A stretch of 44,221 bases of DNA, from contig JAAAUF010000263.1 in the NCBI GenBank assembly GCA_015499985.1, positions 1 to 44,221 of the forward strand. Reading direction: 5' to 3'. Source of the stretch: Haplosporangium gracile. Its lineage: Eukaryota > Mortierellomycota > Mortierellomycetes > Mortierellales > Mortierellaceae. Each line of letters begins with the position of its first letter. Position 1 is the first letter of the stretch. Below the pieces are notes generated by a model. It worked only from the letters and a program-made list of their open reading frames with translations, did not search any database and had not been told where the DNA came from. Made by a program: the position numbers and the translations under genes. Shown here piece by piece: positions 35,040-44,221 of this stretch.

Positions 35040-35667
35040 ACAGAAAACTATCCAAAAAGAAATAACAACAATAGTCTTCTCACGGGTTGGGGTCCTCCAA
35101 TTGCGATGATGTAATTATATAGCATCCACCACGCGTCCCCCTACACGCAGTTTTTTTTTCATTTTCATTTTCTTGCTTCGCTTTCCATTTGCTTCTACTC
35201 CTTTTCTTCATAATCTCACGCACCATTGTATTTAGTTTTTTTTTTGTTTTGTTTTGTTTTGTTTCTCGCATATGTCCTCTCTTTTCCATCTCTTTTGCTG
35301 TTCTTTTCTTCTTCATCATTATCATCTTAATCAACATCATTGATTCTTGCTCACATTTTGTAAAACCTTTTGCTTTCTCGCTTTTCTTTTCTTTTCACTT
35401 CCAAAAGCCTCCTTGACCTTTTCTTCCTGAATAAGCAAACAAAAAAACAACGAGACAATAAAGTAATGTCGCGTTGAAAATAACTGCGGAGATGAAATCA
35501 AGTATACGTTCACGTAATACTGCGTCGAATATGGAGAAGAAAGAAGGGGGAAAAAATGGGTTTCATTCAGGGTTTATTATCCAGTTATATCCTCACCTAC
35601 GCGTAAGCAAAAAAGAAACGATTCTCCCGATCCCGGACACGTCCAGAAAAAAAAAAGGGAGGGTTCC
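35040..35667. other. Convergent intergenic: 3' flanks of the 34230 gene and ARPC1
   Basis: Pyrimidine-rich, with AATAAA on plus at 35457-35462 and on minus at 35578-35573, 90 bases past the ARPC1 stop. No gene supported. Confidence 0.6.
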
Positions 35668-37343
35668 TTAGAGGTGCAAGTTGCCAAGGCCACGAGAGAT
35701 ACTGTTGGCGTTCCAGATGATAAGCTTACCATCGATAGCAGAGGTTGAAAACTCCTCAACATGTCCGGGGGTACCCGAGAAGGGACGGATTGAGTTGATT
35801 GTGTTTTGATGGTGGGTATGGACCTCGGTATCGGTCGAGGTGGCAGACTGGGCACGACTGTCCAGGCGACGGAAGGTGTCCCTGGCTGTGAATCCCACAT
35901 CTGCCTTCTTCACCGCCGCATCCAACGACGCCGTGAATGCCCTATTTGTTTTTATCCAACACGTAAGCAGGGCCAGTTAGTTACATGCAAATGATTAACT
36001 TGCGTCTTTGAATGTAATATAAGGCATTTCCAATAAAATAGTCCTGAGGAGAAGGCGTACCATTGCTGGCCCTTGAGCTCAAAGAGATGAGGGGCACAGT
36101 CATGTCCGGCAGCAACGATCTGGTTCTCATTCAACCAGATGACAGAGAGGTAAGGGAGGTAAGGAGCACGGATCGACTGAATATCTCCAGTTCCGGGCGA
36201 GACAACAGTGATAGTCGAATCGTGGCCGGTAAAGGCAAGAGACTCGCCGCTGGGCGAGAAGGCTACGCCGTGAATCCATCCTCCGGCGCCGTTCGAAAAC
36301 TCGCCGCACACGGTGTTGAAGGGCAACTTCTCACCCCAAGGAGAAGGAGCGGGCCTATTTTGATTATTGGGTAGGGTGGAGTGGTTAGTATTTTGGTCCG
36401 CGAGTATGCATTCATGTTGTGGTGTGCAAGAGTGAAAGGGTAGGATGGCTCGGATTGCTTACTTCTTGTCGACGCCCTTGATGAAGGCCGAGAAGACGCG
36501 AGCCTAAAGAAGAATGGTTACAGAAGGGTAGGCGAGTTAGATAAGGAGTCGACATTATTTAGTGGCAAATATTATCCTTTTGGCGGGAAATAATGCATCC
36601 ATCCGAAAGCATGCTTATGCTAATGACATAAGCGCTGCATTAGTGCACACCAAATTAACAGTCAAATGCCCGTTTCCGTTTCTCTTCGTTCAAAGTTACC
36701 TTCATGTCGGCACATCCGGCGGCGAGGAGAACATTGTTGGGGTGCCAATCGAGGGAGAGGACAGTACTGCGGATAGGCTTCTTGATATGCTTACCAACCC
36801 ACCAATCGTTATCCTCCTCAAAGTAGCAGACGCTAATACAACGCGATCCCGAGGCGACCGCAAACTTGTCCTCCTCAGGCGACCAGCGGGCGAAAGTCGC
36901 GGCACGGTTAATACGCAAAAGAACCAAAGTGGGCTTCCACTGGTGAGAGGCGTCGTCGAGGGTCCAGACATAGGCGTTTCTGTCCTGGGAACAGGTGACG
37001 ATGCGGTTGGATCGGGGGGCCCAATCGATGGAGGTCACAGGCTTGTCGTGCTCGGCCAAGGTCGAGGTCTGTGTCCAGCCCGCGCCGGACTTGCGAAAGA
37101 TGCTGACCACGTTTGTGTTGAAGCAAATAGCCAGCTCTATTTGATGTATTTGTGCGTGAATGTAGTTATGTTAGACGCGGGGGTCATTTGAACTGAATGA
37201 AGCGACAGCAATTGAGTGAAAGGTAGACAAAAGTCGATAAGAAGAGGAATAGCGTGGCTTTAAGTACCGGTGCGGTCGCCGTTGAAGGCGTGGCAGGAGA
37301 TGGAACCCTGGTTGAATTCGTTGACGATGGGCGCGTCAGACAT
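35668..37343 (-). CDS. ARC40: ARPC1: Arp2/3 complex 40-kDa WD40 subunit
   Basis: Five exons: 37343-37268, 37136-36700, 36503-36463, 36354-36061, 35941-35668; 1122 nt, 373 aa, the normal length. WD-type blades include [30 protein letters not shown], then [20 protein letters not shown] (the hallmark CVRWSP-like segment), [36 protein letters not shown], and [21 protein letters not shown]. The [12 protein letters not shown] segment corresponds to the ARPC1 insert that contacts nucleation-promoting factors and actin. The protein is a structural subunit of Arp2/3, which nucleates branched actin at endocytic patches. Exon 3 is only 41 nt. It diverges from the F-box gene over a 515-base promoter region. 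Confidence 0.95.
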
Positions 37344-37858
37344 GGCTGTTCAATTGGTGAGGAAGTGGTAAGGAGTGGTTGTTGTTCGTTAGAAGGAGAG
37401 AGAGAGGTCTTGGACGAAGGACTCTAGCAGTCTACGACGTAAAGGAAAGTGGTGAAGGAGGGAGAGGGGGAATGGTGGGAAGTGAGTTTGTTGATGAAGA
37501 AGAAGAAGAAGACGTGAGCACGCTCAAGGGCCGATATTAATAAATTAGGAGGGTTGTGTCGTGTGGAGGGAGGGAGCACACCCAACCACTCAACACACAC
37601 AGTCAGACAAATGATATCATGCCTGACGATGGCAGCAAGTACGATCTCAAGTCCTACCCCTGTCTGAAAAATTTTGAGCCCTGCTCTATGCTTCTGAACA
37701 CAAATGGTCGTTTACTTTTACACCCAACGTCCCTTTCCCCTCCCGCCCATCGAGTTTGTTTGTATGTTAAACCATCAACAACGACAAACAGCTCATCAAC
37801 CTTATTCAGGACAACTATATTCACCTACGACCAACATCAACAACCAAGAAGGCCCTAA
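37344..37858. other. Divergent promoter: ARPC1 (-) and F-box gene (+)
   Basis: Purine-rich near the ARPC1 side on plus (a pyrimidine leader on its sense strand). No TATA or gene seen. Confidence 0.5.
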
Positions 37859-39469
37859 ATGACCGACAACTCAATCGGCGCTCTCGTCCAGTTCCATCGT
37901 GCACGCATCGCTTCCCTTCTCAAACGACAGGAGCAACAACTCCGCGCCCAGCAGTCCTTGTCGTCCTCGGCGTCGTCAGTACACACAACCATCGCCTCGC
38001 CTTTGTCCGCGTCAGAAACGTTTCTCACCATTCCAGAAGTCGTCCGCATCGTCTTCAAGTTCCTCCCTACCAAAGACTTGCCGCAAGTCTGCCTTGTCTG
38101 CAACCTCTGGTCCGCCCTTGCTCAACCTCTCCTCTGGCGTCAAGACATTCGTCTGGAAAGCGACTCTCGGATCCAGGTCTTTGCAGCCTCTGTCGTCACC
38201 CACGGTGCTTGGGTCCAGTCGCTCGACTTTAGCACCAAGAAGGACGACGAGCAGGGCATCAATCTTACTCATGTCGACCTGACCAACATCATCCCATACA
38301 CTCCACGGCTCCGATCTATCGACGTGCGTGACCGCACAATGGACGAACACCCGCTGATAATCCTCGCGCCCTGCTCGCAACTCGAATCCATTGCTTTTTC
38401 CCAATGCCAAGCCCGTGTCTTGGACCTTGGAGTTGATGACAATAGGGACTTATTTTCGGCTTGGCCACAGCTCAAGCATTTGCGTATTTCGGGAACGGAC
38501 AAGGAGCGCATATCTTCAGCGTCCGTTTCATTGGAGAAAGCTTTGGTAAGCTCAAGCTCGTTGCATCTCGAGACCTTGGAACTCGACTTTTTTTGGTTTT
38601 GGTGCCCTTCAACTATCTACCATCTGATCAGGACCAACGCCGGCCATCTCCGTCACCTTGATATTGCCACCTGTAAATTCTCGCTCCTTGAATTTGAGGA
38701 GATCCTCGCCGAAGCACCGCAGCTAGAATCCCTCGGGCTGCACATGTGCGCTTATTCCACAGAAAGTCTTCTAAGGATTGCCAAAACCCACCCTCAACTC
38801 AAACGTCTCTCTTTAACCGATTGGTTTGAATTCCCTATCGATGTTGTGACTCAAGTTGCACGCGCTTGTCCCTTGCTCGAATTCTTGGAGCTTGAAAAAT
38901 GTGGAAATATGGGAATCGCAGCTCGACAGTTTCTGGCACACTGTCCCCGTCTGCGCACGCTCAACCTCTTCCCTTTAGAAGGTCCCAATGTGATGAACTT
39001 GTTTCTGGGGGAACCCTGGGTATGCCAAGGTCTGGAGGAATTCCGAGTCGAGGCGATTGAGTACCAACCAGACGAGTTCCCGAGCACCGAGGCCAGGAAT
39101 AGGGCAATCAAGGCGATGTGGCGACAATTGGCGGCCCAAACGCAATTGCAGTCGTTGCTCCTGCAATTTAGCTTGCCAAAGTCTGGTGCCAAGGTCCTTC
39201 ACCCTGATGGCGAATTTAGGAACAGCTCTCAAGATAGAAAGAATAGGATCCTGCTTGGCGATGGACTCCATCAGCTAGGGGCCCTGAAGCGGTTGAAGCA
39301 CTTGGGCGTGGTTGGATATAGCATGTGGGATTTTGCCGATGTTGAATGGATGGCGCGGTCGTTCCCTTGGCTGGAGCTGTTCTGGTATCACAGGGATGAT
39401 ATGACGGTCCCCCAGTCGTCCTGGCTGCGAACCCATCGACCTGAGATTGAACTGATCCGCAACCTTTAA
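37859..39469 (+). CDS. F-box / leucine-rich-repeat protein
   Basis: Single exon, 536 aa. An F-box lies at about residues 54-95 (FLTIPEVVRIVFKFLPTKDL, then CLVCNLWSALAQPLLW). After it come irregular leucine-rich repeats, for example LRSIDVRDRTM, LKHLRISGTD, LHLETLELDFFWF, LRHLDIATCKFS, LESLGLHMC, LKRLSLTDW, LEFLELEKCGNMG and LRTLNLFPLEG, running to near the C-terminus. Such proteins are substrate adaptors for SCF (Skp1-cullin1) ubiquitin ligases, with the repeats binding substrate. Early-diverging fungi carry very large, fast-evolving sets of these, so an orthologue cannot be named and the target is unknown. Lack of introns, unlike almost all its neighbours, is in keeping with a recently expanded family. 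A leader rich in CAACAAC words precedes the ATG. Confidence 0.88.
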   Translation: MTDNSIGALVQFHRARIASLLKRQEQQLRAQQSLSSSASSVHTTIASPLSASETFLTIPEVVRIVFKFLPTKDLPQVCLVCNLWSALAQPLLWRQDIRLESDSRIQVFAASVVTHGAWVQSLDFSTKKDDEQGINLTHVDLTNIIPYTPRLRSIDVRDRTMDEHPLIILAPCSQLESIAFSQCQARVLDLGVDDNRDLFSAWPQLKHLRISGTDKERISSASVSLEKALVSSSSLHLETLELDFFWFWCPSTIYHLIRTNAGHLRHLDIATCKFSLLEFEEILAEAPQLESLGLHMCAYSTESLLRIAKTHPQLKRLSLTDWFEFPIDVVTQVARACPLLEFLELEKCGNMGIAARQFLAHCPRLRTLNLFPLEGPNVMNLFLGEPWVCQGLEEFRVEAIEYQPDEFPSTEARNRAIKAMWRQLAAQTQLQSLLLQFSLPKSGAKVLHPDGEFRNSSQDRKNRILLGDGLHQLGALKRLKHLGVVGYSMWDFADVEWMARSFPWLELFWYHRDDMTVPQSSWLRTHRPEIELIRNL

Positions 39470-39912
39470 ACAGGTAATTTCCCACCTGTCGACTGACATC
39501 CGGTCTACAAGACCTCTTCACGAACATAGATCATATAAGGTAGAGTACATAATAGACTCGTGTTATTTTGTTATGATGACGGAAGTGATGCTGTAAGTGT
39601 TATGTATGTGGTCCCGTTCACACATATCCAATAGTGGTATGCTCAGAAACGCAAGATGGTGGTGGTGTATCAGTTTTTGTTAGTGCTGATCTTTCGTATC
39701 CATGACACAGTTTACGCTCACTTTTTAAGGGCGGTGCAGCTATAAAAGAACTTTGCTGTGCGGGTCTTTTGTCCTTTTTTTCCCCCTCCTCCGCTTCACT
39801 CCTACATACATACACTTACAACAAACAAACATCACTCCTATACACATACTCACGCTCGCAACAACAACAATAACCACAACAGCTCATCTCCACTACCCAA
39901 CAAGCATCAACC
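39470..39912. other. Intergenic: F-box 3' flank and OBAP promoter
   Basis: Contains a clear TATA box (39741-39748) and an A/C-rich leader with repeated ACAACAA words. Nothing else seen. Confidence 0.55.
39741..39748 (+). promoter_or_regulatory. TATA box (TATAAAAG) of the OBAP gene
   Basis: A consensus TATAAAAG 165 bases upstream of the start codon, followed by a pyrimidine stretch (about 39767-39800) suitable for transcription initiation. With the GST box it is one of only two good TATA boxes I noticed. Confidence 0.6.
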
Positions 39913-41179
39913 ATGGAAAAACACACCACCGTAAGCAAACTACTTATACATGCTCTTGTCCTTGTCCTCCCTTTTTTGTTTTTGTTTTCCCACGCACCTT
40001 TTCTATGAATCTGATTTGTAGCCAACCTCTCTCTCTTTCTCTCTCTCTGTCTCTGTATGCGCGTGTGAACAAAACATCGAAATAGATGCCCGCCCCCCCT
40101 ATCCACAAGGCAGACGAATCCAAGGGCCAGATCAGCTCAGGCACCGCTATGCTCTCGAGCATGGGCATGCCTCTCCAGAGCTTCAAGCCCCTCTCTAACA
40201 TTTGTGAGGCTTTCTGTGGTATCCATCTCTACCCGTAAGTTCCTATTCTTTCTTCTTGTTGCGTGAGGAAAGTGAGTCCGCCGTCGTTGGGTTGTGAATA
40301 TGATACGAGAAGTCGGTGGGGAAAAAAAAGCATAATAGAGAAGCGCAAGTTAACACTGACTTGTTTTCGGTCATACTGTGTATATGGGAATAGGAACGAA
40401 CCGAAGCGCCAGGTGATCTCATACCACTACTGCTCGATGTTGGATGCGGATCGTCGTCAGTGCCTTATCTACGACTCGAACAGCGAGCATGCCAAGCTCA
40501 TTGGCGTCGAGTACATTATCTCCCAGAAGCTCTTTGAGTGTAAGTTATTATTCTGTTCGTCCTTACGCGTCTTTTTTGTCGTTCTTCTGTCATTCTGATC
40601 ATCACCATCATCATCCGTCCGTGACATGCAATCATTTTCTACATCCATGATGACGCGTCACACACGAAAACACGAAAACACGAAAATCATGAAAACTGAT
40701 CACTAGCTCTCTCTTTCTTCACCTGTCATCAACAAATAGCACTGGACGAGAACGAGAAGAAGTACTGGCACTCGCACAAGTACGAATGCGAATCGGGCCT
40801 ACTGGTTCAAATCGCAAAGGCCATGGTCCCCGAGATGGTCGTCGAAACCGCCGAAATCCCCGCCCTCCAGCACCTCTCCAACACCTACGGCAAGACCATT
40901 CAGCTCTGGCCCGTCGACGATCAGGGAAACTGTTCCCATGTCCCCCACGGTCCGCCTCAACTTTTGGCCGCCTTCACGGCTGATGGACAGGTGCTTCCGG
41001 AAATGGTGGAGAAGCGGGATAAGGCGATGGGAATCTCGACGGAGACCAAGCGCAAGGAGCGCGAAGGCCGTGTCCAGGGGAACCCCCCCGCTGAGGGCGC
41101 GGATCAGTGGGTTAACAAGGGACGAGCTTGGCAGATCTATGATCAGGGCGAGCGTGGCGTCGTCGAAGCCCGCCAGTAA
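39913..41179 (+). CDS. Oil-body-associated protein (DUF1264 / OBAP family)
   Basis: Four exons: 39913-39930, 40086-40234, 40394-40539, 40740-41179; 753 nt, 250 aa. Family landmarks occur in order: NICEAFCGIHLYP, RQVISYHYCSMLDADRRQCLIYDS, LIGVEYIISQKLFE, EKKYWHSHKYECESGLL, then LSNTYGKTIQLWPVDD and PHGPPQLL. DUF1264 proteins were studied in plant seeds, where OBAP1 sits on oil bodies and affects their size; fungal and bacterial relatives exist but their role is unclear. Conserved His (YHYC, WHSH) and Cys could bind metal, which is inference. Exon 1 encodes just MEKHTT, and exon 2 starts exactly with a second ATG, so two start sites are possible. The upstream TATA box suggests regulated expression. 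AATAAA at 41417-41422. Confidence 0.9.
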
Positions 41180-41669
41180 GCCGCTGCCCTTGGGATTTGG
41201 CCCCTCTGGTCTACGTGTGATACTCCTGATGATAAGGAGCTTTGCGTTCCTCTCACGTCTTTCTAGGACCTCCTTTTTTTTCTTGTAATTCGCGTATTCT
41301 CTTTCCTCTATTTTTGAAACATTGAACTTGAGAGTTGCGCCACCAATTTCACAGCTAACCTCACAATAGGATGCTTGCTCCTATTCTCATACGCACTTTC
41401 TTTGCATTTTCGAAAAAATAAAAAAAAAATCCACTTGCAACAATGCACGTTCACATTAACAAGAAACTATTTGGGGTATGGTACAAGTAGCTTTTTTTTT
41501 ATTTATTTTTTTGTTGAACGAAGAAGCGAAAAAGCGAAAAAGCGAAAAAGTAATGGGAGGAAAAGCAATGTCAAGTAAGTGACTAACAAACGAAAAAGGA
41601 AGAGAAGACTACGCTAAGACGAAGGAAGAGAGAGAGAGAGGGGGGGGGAAGAAGGGGGGGGAGGGCTTT
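41180..41669. other. Convergent intergenic: OBAP and GATA factor 3' flanks
   Basis: Poly(A) signals face each other: AATAAA on plus at 41417-41422 and on minus at 41507-41502. A purine run of GA and G (41629-41663) lies just past the GATA stop. Confidence 0.6.
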
Positions 41670-44102
41670 TTAGTTGGCGTATTCCGCCATAGTGAAAGGC
41701 GACCCTTGCTGCTGTTGTTGTTGTGGTTGCTGAGGCTGGGACTGAAGACCGAGGTGCTGGGGCATGGAGAGGGCCATGCTCATATGCACATCCTGACCGT
41801 GGCCGTGACCGTGGACATGACCATGACCGAACGCCATCAGAGCCTGATACTGCTGGAACTGCTGTTGCTGTTGCTGTTGCTGTTGATGGTGGTGGTGAAG
41901 CATATGTTGTGAATGAGCAGCCAATCCCTGGACCATGTGATGCTGTTTACCGACCGGACTAACCGCCTTCACACTCGTCGCAGCAGCAGTAGTAGTAGGC
42001 GTAGCGCCCTCATACCGAGACCGACGGCGGATGACGTTCCGTTTGAGGGAAATAGGACGATGGATGTGATGCAGTTTGTAGTAGAGACCACAGGCGTTGC
42101 ACAGAATCTCGCCGGCATCGTCTTTTCGCCAGAGCGGGGTGAGTGTCGTCCTGCAGTTTGTGCACATGGGCTGCACGTTGCTGCCGCCTGTTGTTGATGT
42201 TGTCGATGCTGGGAAAGGGACGGGACGGGAGGAACGAGCAGCGGCGTTGGGGTGGGAGGAGGAGGAGGAGTCTGAAGAAGTAGTGCTTGATCCGGGTGAG
42301 CTGACGATTGGTCCATCCGTAGGGGAGGATACAGAAGAGACGTCAAGGCTAGCACTATCCTCGGAACTAACAGATCCAGACCTTTCCCCTTGATAAAGAG
42401 AACCATCTGAGGACTGCTTGAGGTCTTTGAGTCCCAAGGTGGCCCCTCCACCACGAATCCCCATACCGGGCTGACCCTGCTGTTGCAAGTGTTTTGGACG
42501 ATGCATCGCATGGAGTTTATGATAAAGACCGCAGGCGTTACAAAGTGGCTCATTGTCGGCAGATCGACGCCAAAGTGGAGTGACGGTGACTCCACAGTTC
42601 TGGCAACGGACTCCCAATCCGGCAGCGGCCTTGATAGCAGCTTTGGAGGGTTTGCGGGCCTTGGAGACCTTGATGGACTTGAATCCGACGGCTTGGGCGT
42701 GTGTGAGGCGTTGAAGGTGAGGGGGGATAGGGTTGTTGAAGTGATGTGGGTGGTGTAGGTGGTGGAGGAGCAAGCCGTCGCTGACGCGACGCAGCTGCTG
42801 CTGCTCGTCTGTCAAGGGAGTCGGGGAAGTGGGAGAGGAAGGGTGGAGGGTGGGCATGGAATTGGATCGGTTGGAGAACAAAGTTGCAGCACTGAAGGGG
42901 GTCTCGTCCATGGGCGAGGTAGGGGTCAAGGGTGACCTGAGCGCCGACACGGATGGCACCTGGGGGATGGGTTGTGGGGAAGACGACAAAGAGGTAACAA
43001 GATCGTGGCGACCAAGACCGACGGGCGACGGCGTCGACGAGGGGGTCTCAGGTGGGGAGATCATTCCTGCACCCACACTGGACTGTTGCTGCTGTTGGAA
43101 TTGGGAGGGGTTGAGGAAGAGGGATTTTGGCTTGAGGACCGATGACGGAGTTGCTGTCGTGGAGGACATGTGTTGATGCTGGAAAGAAGGTCGCTGGATC
43201 CGTTGCTGTTGTTGTAACTGGAACTGCTGCTGGATAGAGGGCTGGGGGAGGTTGGTTTGGATAGAATGCGCGTTGCCCGGCAAGGCTTGAGTCGCAGCAG
43301 TGAGGCATGAGGCTGGAGAAGAAGGCCAGGCAGAGAGGGCATCAGGGTTCTGCTGATGTATCCGATACTCTTGAAACTGCGCGAAACCATTAGAAGGAGA
43401 CGGCGAGGACGAAACCGTGGGGACGAAGGGAAGACGCGACGACAATGCAGAACCTGCTGCACTTGCTCCCACGGTGTTGCTGCTACTTGTGTTGTTTGTG
43501 TTTGTGTTCGAAGTAGAGTTGTGGTTGTTGTTGTTATTGTTGTTGTAGAGGGATGTAGAGTAAGGAAGAAAGGCGTTGTTACCGGTGTTGTTGGTATGAG
43601 AGAGAGGGAGGGAGATGTTGTTGGCGAGGGAGAGGGAAAGCCAGTCGGAGGCGGGTTGGATAGAGTTGAGGTTTGTAAAGATGTCTCTGTTGTCCAGCAG
43701 CAGGGGCATCGAATGGTTGACCGCAATCATACCGTTGTTGTTGTTGTTGTTGTTGGTATTGTGAGGGGTGAGGGGGGAGGGAGTACAAGCGGACATGTAA
43801 GGGTTCGATGTGATGATAGTCATGGGTGTAGTAGGAGTGAGGACTTCGTGTTCGGCAGTGCTGAACAGTGAGTATGAGGAAGTGATGTTAGGGGTAGGAG
43901 TAGAGGTGGAGGTAGAAAGTGATGCCGATGAAGAGGAGTGCTTGTTGGTAGAAGAGGTATTAGAAGAGAAACAGTAGTCGTCGGAGAGGAAGGGCATTTC
44001 AAGGATGGTAGTTGACCCCACAGAGGAGGAAGAAATCGTTGCAGTTGTTGTTGCACCAGGCACAGTGGGAACGACGGTTGTGGCGGAGTACTCGTTCAGC
44101 AT
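41670..44102 (-). CDS. GATA transcription factor with two C-x2-C-x17-C-x2-C zinc fingers
   Basis: Single exon, 810 aa. Finger 1 uses C501, C504, C522, C525 ([20 protein letters not shown]...) and finger 2 uses C647, C650, C668, C671 ([20 protein letters not shown]...), the latter followed by a basic tail ([10 protein letters not shown]). Both keep the TPLWR core that contacts GATA sites. Flanks are low complexity: Ser/Thr/Asn-rich N-terminus with runs of Asn, scattered Gln runs, and at the C-terminus His4, Gln9 and a Gly/His repeat (about 756-772). Two-finger GATA factors in other fungi include iron regulators (SreA/Urbs1), but those have a Cys-rich block between fingers; here the 121-residue linker has no cysteine and is Ser-rich. 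A nitrogen-type (AreA) or Mucoromycota-specific role is equally possible. Start chosen as the first ATG; upstream sequence is purine-rich leader. Confidence 0.9.
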   Translation of the reverse strand: MLNEYSATTVVPTVPGATTTATISSSSVGSTTILEMPFLSDDYCFSSNTSSTNKHSSSSASLSTSTSTPTPNITSSYSLFSTAEHEVLTPTTPMTIITSNPYMSACTPSPLTPHNTNNNNNNNGMIAVNHSMPLLLDNRDIFTNLNSIQPASDWLSLSLANNISLPLSHTNNTGNNAFLPYSTSLYNNNNNNNHNSTSNTNTNNTSSSNTVGASAAGSALSSRLPFVPTVSSSPSPSNGFAQFQEYRIHQQNPDALSAWPSSPASCLTAATQALPGNAHSIQTNLPQPSIQQQFQLQQQQRIQRPSFQHQHMSSTTATPSSVLKPKSLFLNPSQFQQQQQSSVGAGMISPPETPSSTPSPVGLGRHDLVTSLSSSPQPIPQVPSVSALRSPLTPTSPMDETPFSAATLFSNRSNSMPTLHPSSPTSPTPLTDEQQQLRRVSDGLLLHHLHHPHHFNNPIPPHLQRLTHAQAVGFKSIKVSKARKPSKAAIKAAAGLGVRCQNCGVTVTPLWRRSADNEPLCNACGLYHKLHAMHRPKHLQQQGQPGMGIRGGGATLGLKDLKQSSDGSLYQGERSGSVSSEDSASLDVSSVSSPTDGPIVSSPGSSTTSSDSSSSSHPNAAARSSRPVPFPASTTSTTGGSNVQPMCTNCRTTLTPLWRKDDAGEILCNACGLYYKLHHIHRPISLKRNVIRRRSRYEGATPTTTAAATSVKAVSPVGKQHHMVQGLAAHSQHMLHHHHQQQQQQQQQFQQYQALMAFGHGHVHGHGHGQDVHMSMALSMPQHLGLQSQPQQPQQQQQQGSPFTMAEYAN

Positions 44103-44221
44103 CTTTTTTAAGTGTGTTGAGAAGGGGGAGGGGAAAAGGGGTAAGGAAGAGGAAGAAGTAAAAAGGACGTTCAGGATGGAGTTTAGAGAGGGTGGGAGAG
44201 AGAGAAGTGAAAGAGTGGGGA

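Overview
The window looks like nuclear DNA of an early-diverging, intron-rich filamentous fungus. I would guess Mortierellomycota (Mortierella s.l.) from the protein flavour, the many short GT-AG introns and the long A/T and pyrimidine tracts, but no marker gene here proves it. It is gene-dense, with 15 conserved protein-coding genes, one lineage-restricted gene, one short spliced candidate and no transposon, rRNA, tRNA or CRISPR that I can support. Exon boundaries were worked out by hand from splice consensus, reading-frame phase and remembered family sequences, so they are predictions.

Layout. 1-662 (-): 5' end of the mitochondrial glycine-cleavage T protein. 1232-2770 (-): SEH1, a WD40 nucleoporin and GATOR2/SEACAT subunit. 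3536-6727 (-): folliculin/LST7. 7404-9310 (-): J-protein with an X domain and an N-terminal zinc-ribbon-like segment. 9311-12560: a 3.25-kb gap that is probably promoter and leader. 12561-17824 (+): SET3-type PHD/SET protein. 18354-20009 (+) CDC123 and 20130-21501 (-) TIP41 end tail to tail. 21643-22567 (-) guanylate kinase diverges from 22769-24414 (+) ribosomal protein eL37. 25187-26116 (+): MOB1. 26800-30456 (+): alanyl-tRNA synthetase. 31230-31514 (-): candidate 48-residue basic protein. 32266-33235 (+): etherase-like GST. 34230-35039 (+): unrecognised protein resembling a retropepsin fold without its catalytic motif. 35668-37343 (-): ARPC1. 37859-39469 (+): F-box/LRR protein. 39913-41179 (+): oil-body-associated (DUF1264) protein. 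41670-44102 (-): GATA factor with two zinc fingers.

Functionally this is mostly core cell biology. Several genes lie on the nutrient/TORC1-translation axis: SEH1 and folliculin as upstream regulators, TIP41 as a PP2A-type phosphatase regulator, CDC123 for eIF2 assembly, plus AlaRS, eL37 and a GATA factor. SEH1 and LST7 are direct neighbours on one strand. This may be chance, but synteny can test it. I did not find a convincing new multi-gene system. The items most worth a second look are the catalytically degenerate retropepsin-like protein, the short spliced basic ORF, the GATA factor with a cysteine-free linker and a His/Gly-rich tail, the SEH1-LST7 neighbourhood, and features that would mislead gene prediction: a GC-AG intron, a decoy donor inside CDC123 and an ATG-only first exon in eL37.
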